Below are positions 62,591 to 64,000 of a stretch of DNA of 64,000 bases, one piece after another. Positions within the stretch are counted from its first letter, which is position 1; each line of letters starts with the position of its first letter. The stretch spans positions 272,551 to 336,550 of the forward strand of contig NZ_PXZT01000002.1 in assembly GCF_003008695.1 (NCBI RefSeq), written 5' to 3'. This stretch comes from Trichococcus alkaliphilus (GTDB lineage: Bacteria; Bacillota; Bacilli; Lactobacillales; Aerococcaceae). The notes under the pieces were generated by a model, which saw nothing but the letters and a program-made list of their open reading frames with translations, was not told the DNA's origin and did not search any database. The position numbers were made by a program, and so were the translations under genes.

Positions 62591-62716
62591 CTCCGGTGAG
62601 GGTACGCTCGCCGGAGGTCACCGGTAACTTTCAGCCGCAACTCCGGCGAGGCTGCACTCATCGGAGTACGCATGCAGAATGTCGGCTTACCTCCGGTGAA
62701 TCTCCGTTCACCGGAG
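62591..62716. repeat. CTCCGG hairpin-repeat cluster C (three units)
   Basis: Units at 62591-62616, 62641-62666 and 62691-62716. The last is a perfect stem, CTCCGGTGAA-N6-TTCACCGGAG; the other two have compensating changes (GAG with CTC). They lie between the ABC operon and the IS3 element. Confidence 0.8.
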
Positions 62717-62864
62717 GTAGGCTCCTCTATTCCCCTACTGGCCTCAGCGGGTACGCAAAGAAAGTTACCGGATAAATGAAAAAGCAAAGGCAGTCCCCAT
62801 TTTGATATGCTCCCTCTATATAGGACAATGAATTACTTCAAGTCTTATATAGGGGGTTTTTATT

Positions 62865-63557
62865 ATGTCTAAACATCAAATGAAACATTCTGTGGAAGAG
62901 AGATGTAAAATCGTTGAGAGATGCCTTGATAATGAAATCAGTGTTGCAGAGGCTACAAGAGAACTAAGCGTATCGAAAACGACAATCCAGAGGTGGATTA
63001 CACTTTATGAAATGGATGGCCCATCGGCCCTTTTACCGGCAAAGAAGAGAACTCATTATTCCAAGGAATTGAAGTTGGCAGCTGTCACGGACTATCTGAA
63101 CGGCTTAGGCAGCATGATTGAAATCGGCAAAAAATATGGTTTGCGGAGTAAGACGCAACTACAGAACTGGTTAAAGGTTTATAATACTCATAAAGATTTC
63201 AAAATAGAAAGCGGTGGAAGCTATATGAGTAAAACCCGGCCAACAACGTTAGATGAACGTTTGAAAATTGTGTTGGATTGCATAACCAACGACAAAGACT
63301 TTGGTTCCATGGCCATCAAATACCAAGTCTCCTACCAAAACGTCTATCAGTGGGTAAAGAGATATGAGGAATTAGGAGAAGCAGGGCTGGAAGACCGCCG
63401 CGGGCGCAGAAAAGGGACCCTACCCAGCCGGACTCCCGAGGAATTACTACAAGACGAATTAGCGCGTTTGAAACGCGAAAACCAACGTCTACAAATGGAA
63501 CTTGATGTAACAAAAAAATTCCAGGAATTAGAAAGGAGGAATCGTTGGCGGAAGTAA
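62865..63557 (+). CDS. IS3-family transposase OrfA (double helix-turn-helix)
   Basis: A 230-residue OrfA with two similar HTH_28-type domains: EERCKIVERCLDNEISVAEATRELSVSKTTIQRWI at the start and DERLKIVLDCITNDKDFGSMAIKYQVSYQNVYQWV after residue 125. A leucine-zipper-like segment (EELLQDELARLKRENQRLQMELDVTKKF) ends the protein. OrfA proteins of the IS150 group are usually shorter. A -1 slippery heptamer A-AAA-AAA lies at 63512-63518. The ATG has AGGGGG nine bases upstream. Confidence 0.9.
   Translation: MSKHQMKHSVEERCKIVERCLDNEISVAEATRELSVSKTTIQRWITLYEMDGPSALLPAKKRTHYSKELKLAAVTDYLNGLGSMIEIGKKYGLRSKTQLQNWLKVYNTHKDFKIESGGSYMSKTRPTTLDERLKIVLDCITNDKDFGSMAIKYQVSYQNVYQWVKRYEELGEAGLEDRRGRRKGTLPSRTPEELLQDELARLKRENQRLQMELDVTKKFQELERRNRWRK
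63512..63518 (+). promoter_or_regulatory. Programmed -1 frameshift site
   Basis: Heptamer A-AAA-AAA read in the OrfA frame as ACA-AAA-AAA. The -1 frame is open from 63506 into orfB, so slippage would give an OrfAB fusion, as in other IS3 elements. An AGGAGG at about 63534-63539 follows it. Confidence 0.65.
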
Positions 63558-64000
63558 GAAAACAAGTTGAGTACGAAACCATCAAGCAACTCCATAAAGA
63601 AAAAGGTTATCCAGTGCAAGCGATGTGCGAATTACTGCATGTGACACGCTCCGCCTATTATCGCTGGCTTAAGCAACCGCATAGTCCAAGGGAGATTCGC
63701 AACAACCAAATCGCTGAAGTAGCAAAACAGATCCATGAAGAACATGACGATATGGGTCATCGTCGGATACGCGATGAGTTGGAATATACCCATGGCATGA
63801 TCATCAGTGACAACCGTGCCCTTCGGATCTGCCGCAGTCAACAAATCCAATCTCGAATCAAACATCGTGCCAATAGCATCACCAAAGGTGCGCAGAATCC
63901 CTATCATATCGCCGAAAATCGCCTCAACCGGAACTTTCGTGCAGAAGCACCAAATGAAAAATGGTTGACCGATGTGACCGAATTCAAGTATTACGAAGGA
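63545..64000 (+). CDS. IS3-family transposase OrfB (partial, rve catalytic domain)
   Basis: A frame that starts at TTG 63545, five bases after GGAGG, and is open to the window end (152 codons visible). It reads LHVTRSAYYRWLKQ, then DDMGHRRIRDEL and NEKWLTDVTEFKYYEG. The last segment carries the first catalytic Asp of the DDE triad; the other two residues lie outside. It is in the -1 frame relative to orfA and may be made by frameshift or by its own initiation. Confidence 0.88.
   Translation, partial: MAEVRKQVEYETIKQLHKEKGYPVQAMCELLHVTRSAYYRWLKQPHSPREIRNNQIAEVAKQIHEEHDDMGHRRIRDELEYTHGMIISDNRALRICRSQQIQSRIKHRANSITKGAQNPYHIAENRLNRNFRAEAPNEKWLTDVTEFKYYEG

Larger units (their letters stand above)
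62803..64000 (+). mobile_element. IS3-family insertion sequence, left part (cut by window end)
   Basis: The element begins near TGATATGCTCCCTCTATATA (62803 onward), which should be its left inverted repeat. It contains two overlapping reading frames, orfA and orfB, of the IS3 type. The right end is beyond 64000, so the inverted repeat pairing and the target duplication cannot be checked. Confidence 0.8.

Overview
The window looks like chromosomal DNA of a low-to-mid GC Gram-positive bacterium of the order Lactobacillales. A Carnobacteriaceae member such as Trichococcus is my best guess. The evidence is strong AGGAGG-type ribosome binding sites, sigma-A promoters with 17-base spacers, T-box leaders, a yybP-ykoY manganese riboswitch, alpha-acetolactate decarboxylase, LmrCD-type exporters and a PEALQ-type cation ATPase. 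No rRNA, tRNA, CRISPR array or prophage was found. The genus is inference.

Layout. 1-2.5 kb: membrane zinc peptidase, a CTCCGG hairpin-repeat cluster and a PatB/MalY C-S lyase. 2.6-8.8 kb: an arsenic island on the minus strand in four transcription units: arsR-acr3-CoA disulfide reductase/rhodanese; an unusual ArsD-like protein; an ArsP-type permease with a CxxC mini-thioredoxin; and a second arsR with a second mini-thioredoxin. Three of the four units carry the same operator core ATAGA-N6-TCTAT. 8.9-26 kb: a T-box-controlled methionine synthase-like gene, a serine hydrolase, an MFS carrier, a riboswitch-controlled cation P-type ATPase, a U32 pair for tRNA wobble-uridine hydroxylation, NAD(P)HX repair, cobalamin adenosyltransferase, AI-2E-type permease, Na/Ca exchanger, lipoprotein, NRDE protein and phosphoglycerate mutase. 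26-31 kb: a T-box-controlled trpDCFBA operon without trpE or trpG. 31-33.5 kb: DNA glycosylase and T-box-controlled metY.

34-40.2 kb: a lower-GC-looking sugar block with three GPH-type carriers (two are near-duplicates with duplicated cre-bearing promoters), a creatininase-family protein and a gene remnant. 40.3-45 kb: a MarR-controlled heterodimeric ABC exporter. 45-53.4 kb: RNA-modification genes (rsuA-like, rlmN), a solitary TnpB element, small membrane and domain-of-unknown-function proteins, an Nramp-related carrier and DegV. 53.5-58.3 kb: a TPR plus double-AAA ATPase, 1-phosphofructokinase-like kinase, acetolactate decarboxylase and thioredoxin. 58.4-62.6 kb: a second MarR plus heterodimeric ABC exporter operon. 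62.8-64 kb: the left part of an IS3-family element cut by the window end.

How it fits together. Sulfur and methionine metabolism recurs: PatB, the methionine synthase-like protein and MetY, the last two under methionine T-boxes. Metal and metalloid handling also recurs: arsenic island, manganese-riboswitch ATPase, Nramp-related carrier, Na/Ca exchanger. The most unusual items are the ArsD-like protein, whose three metalloid-binding cysteines are serines in exact register while a 14-Cys/9-His tail has been added, and a dispersed family of CTCCGG hairpins found in three intergenic clusters.
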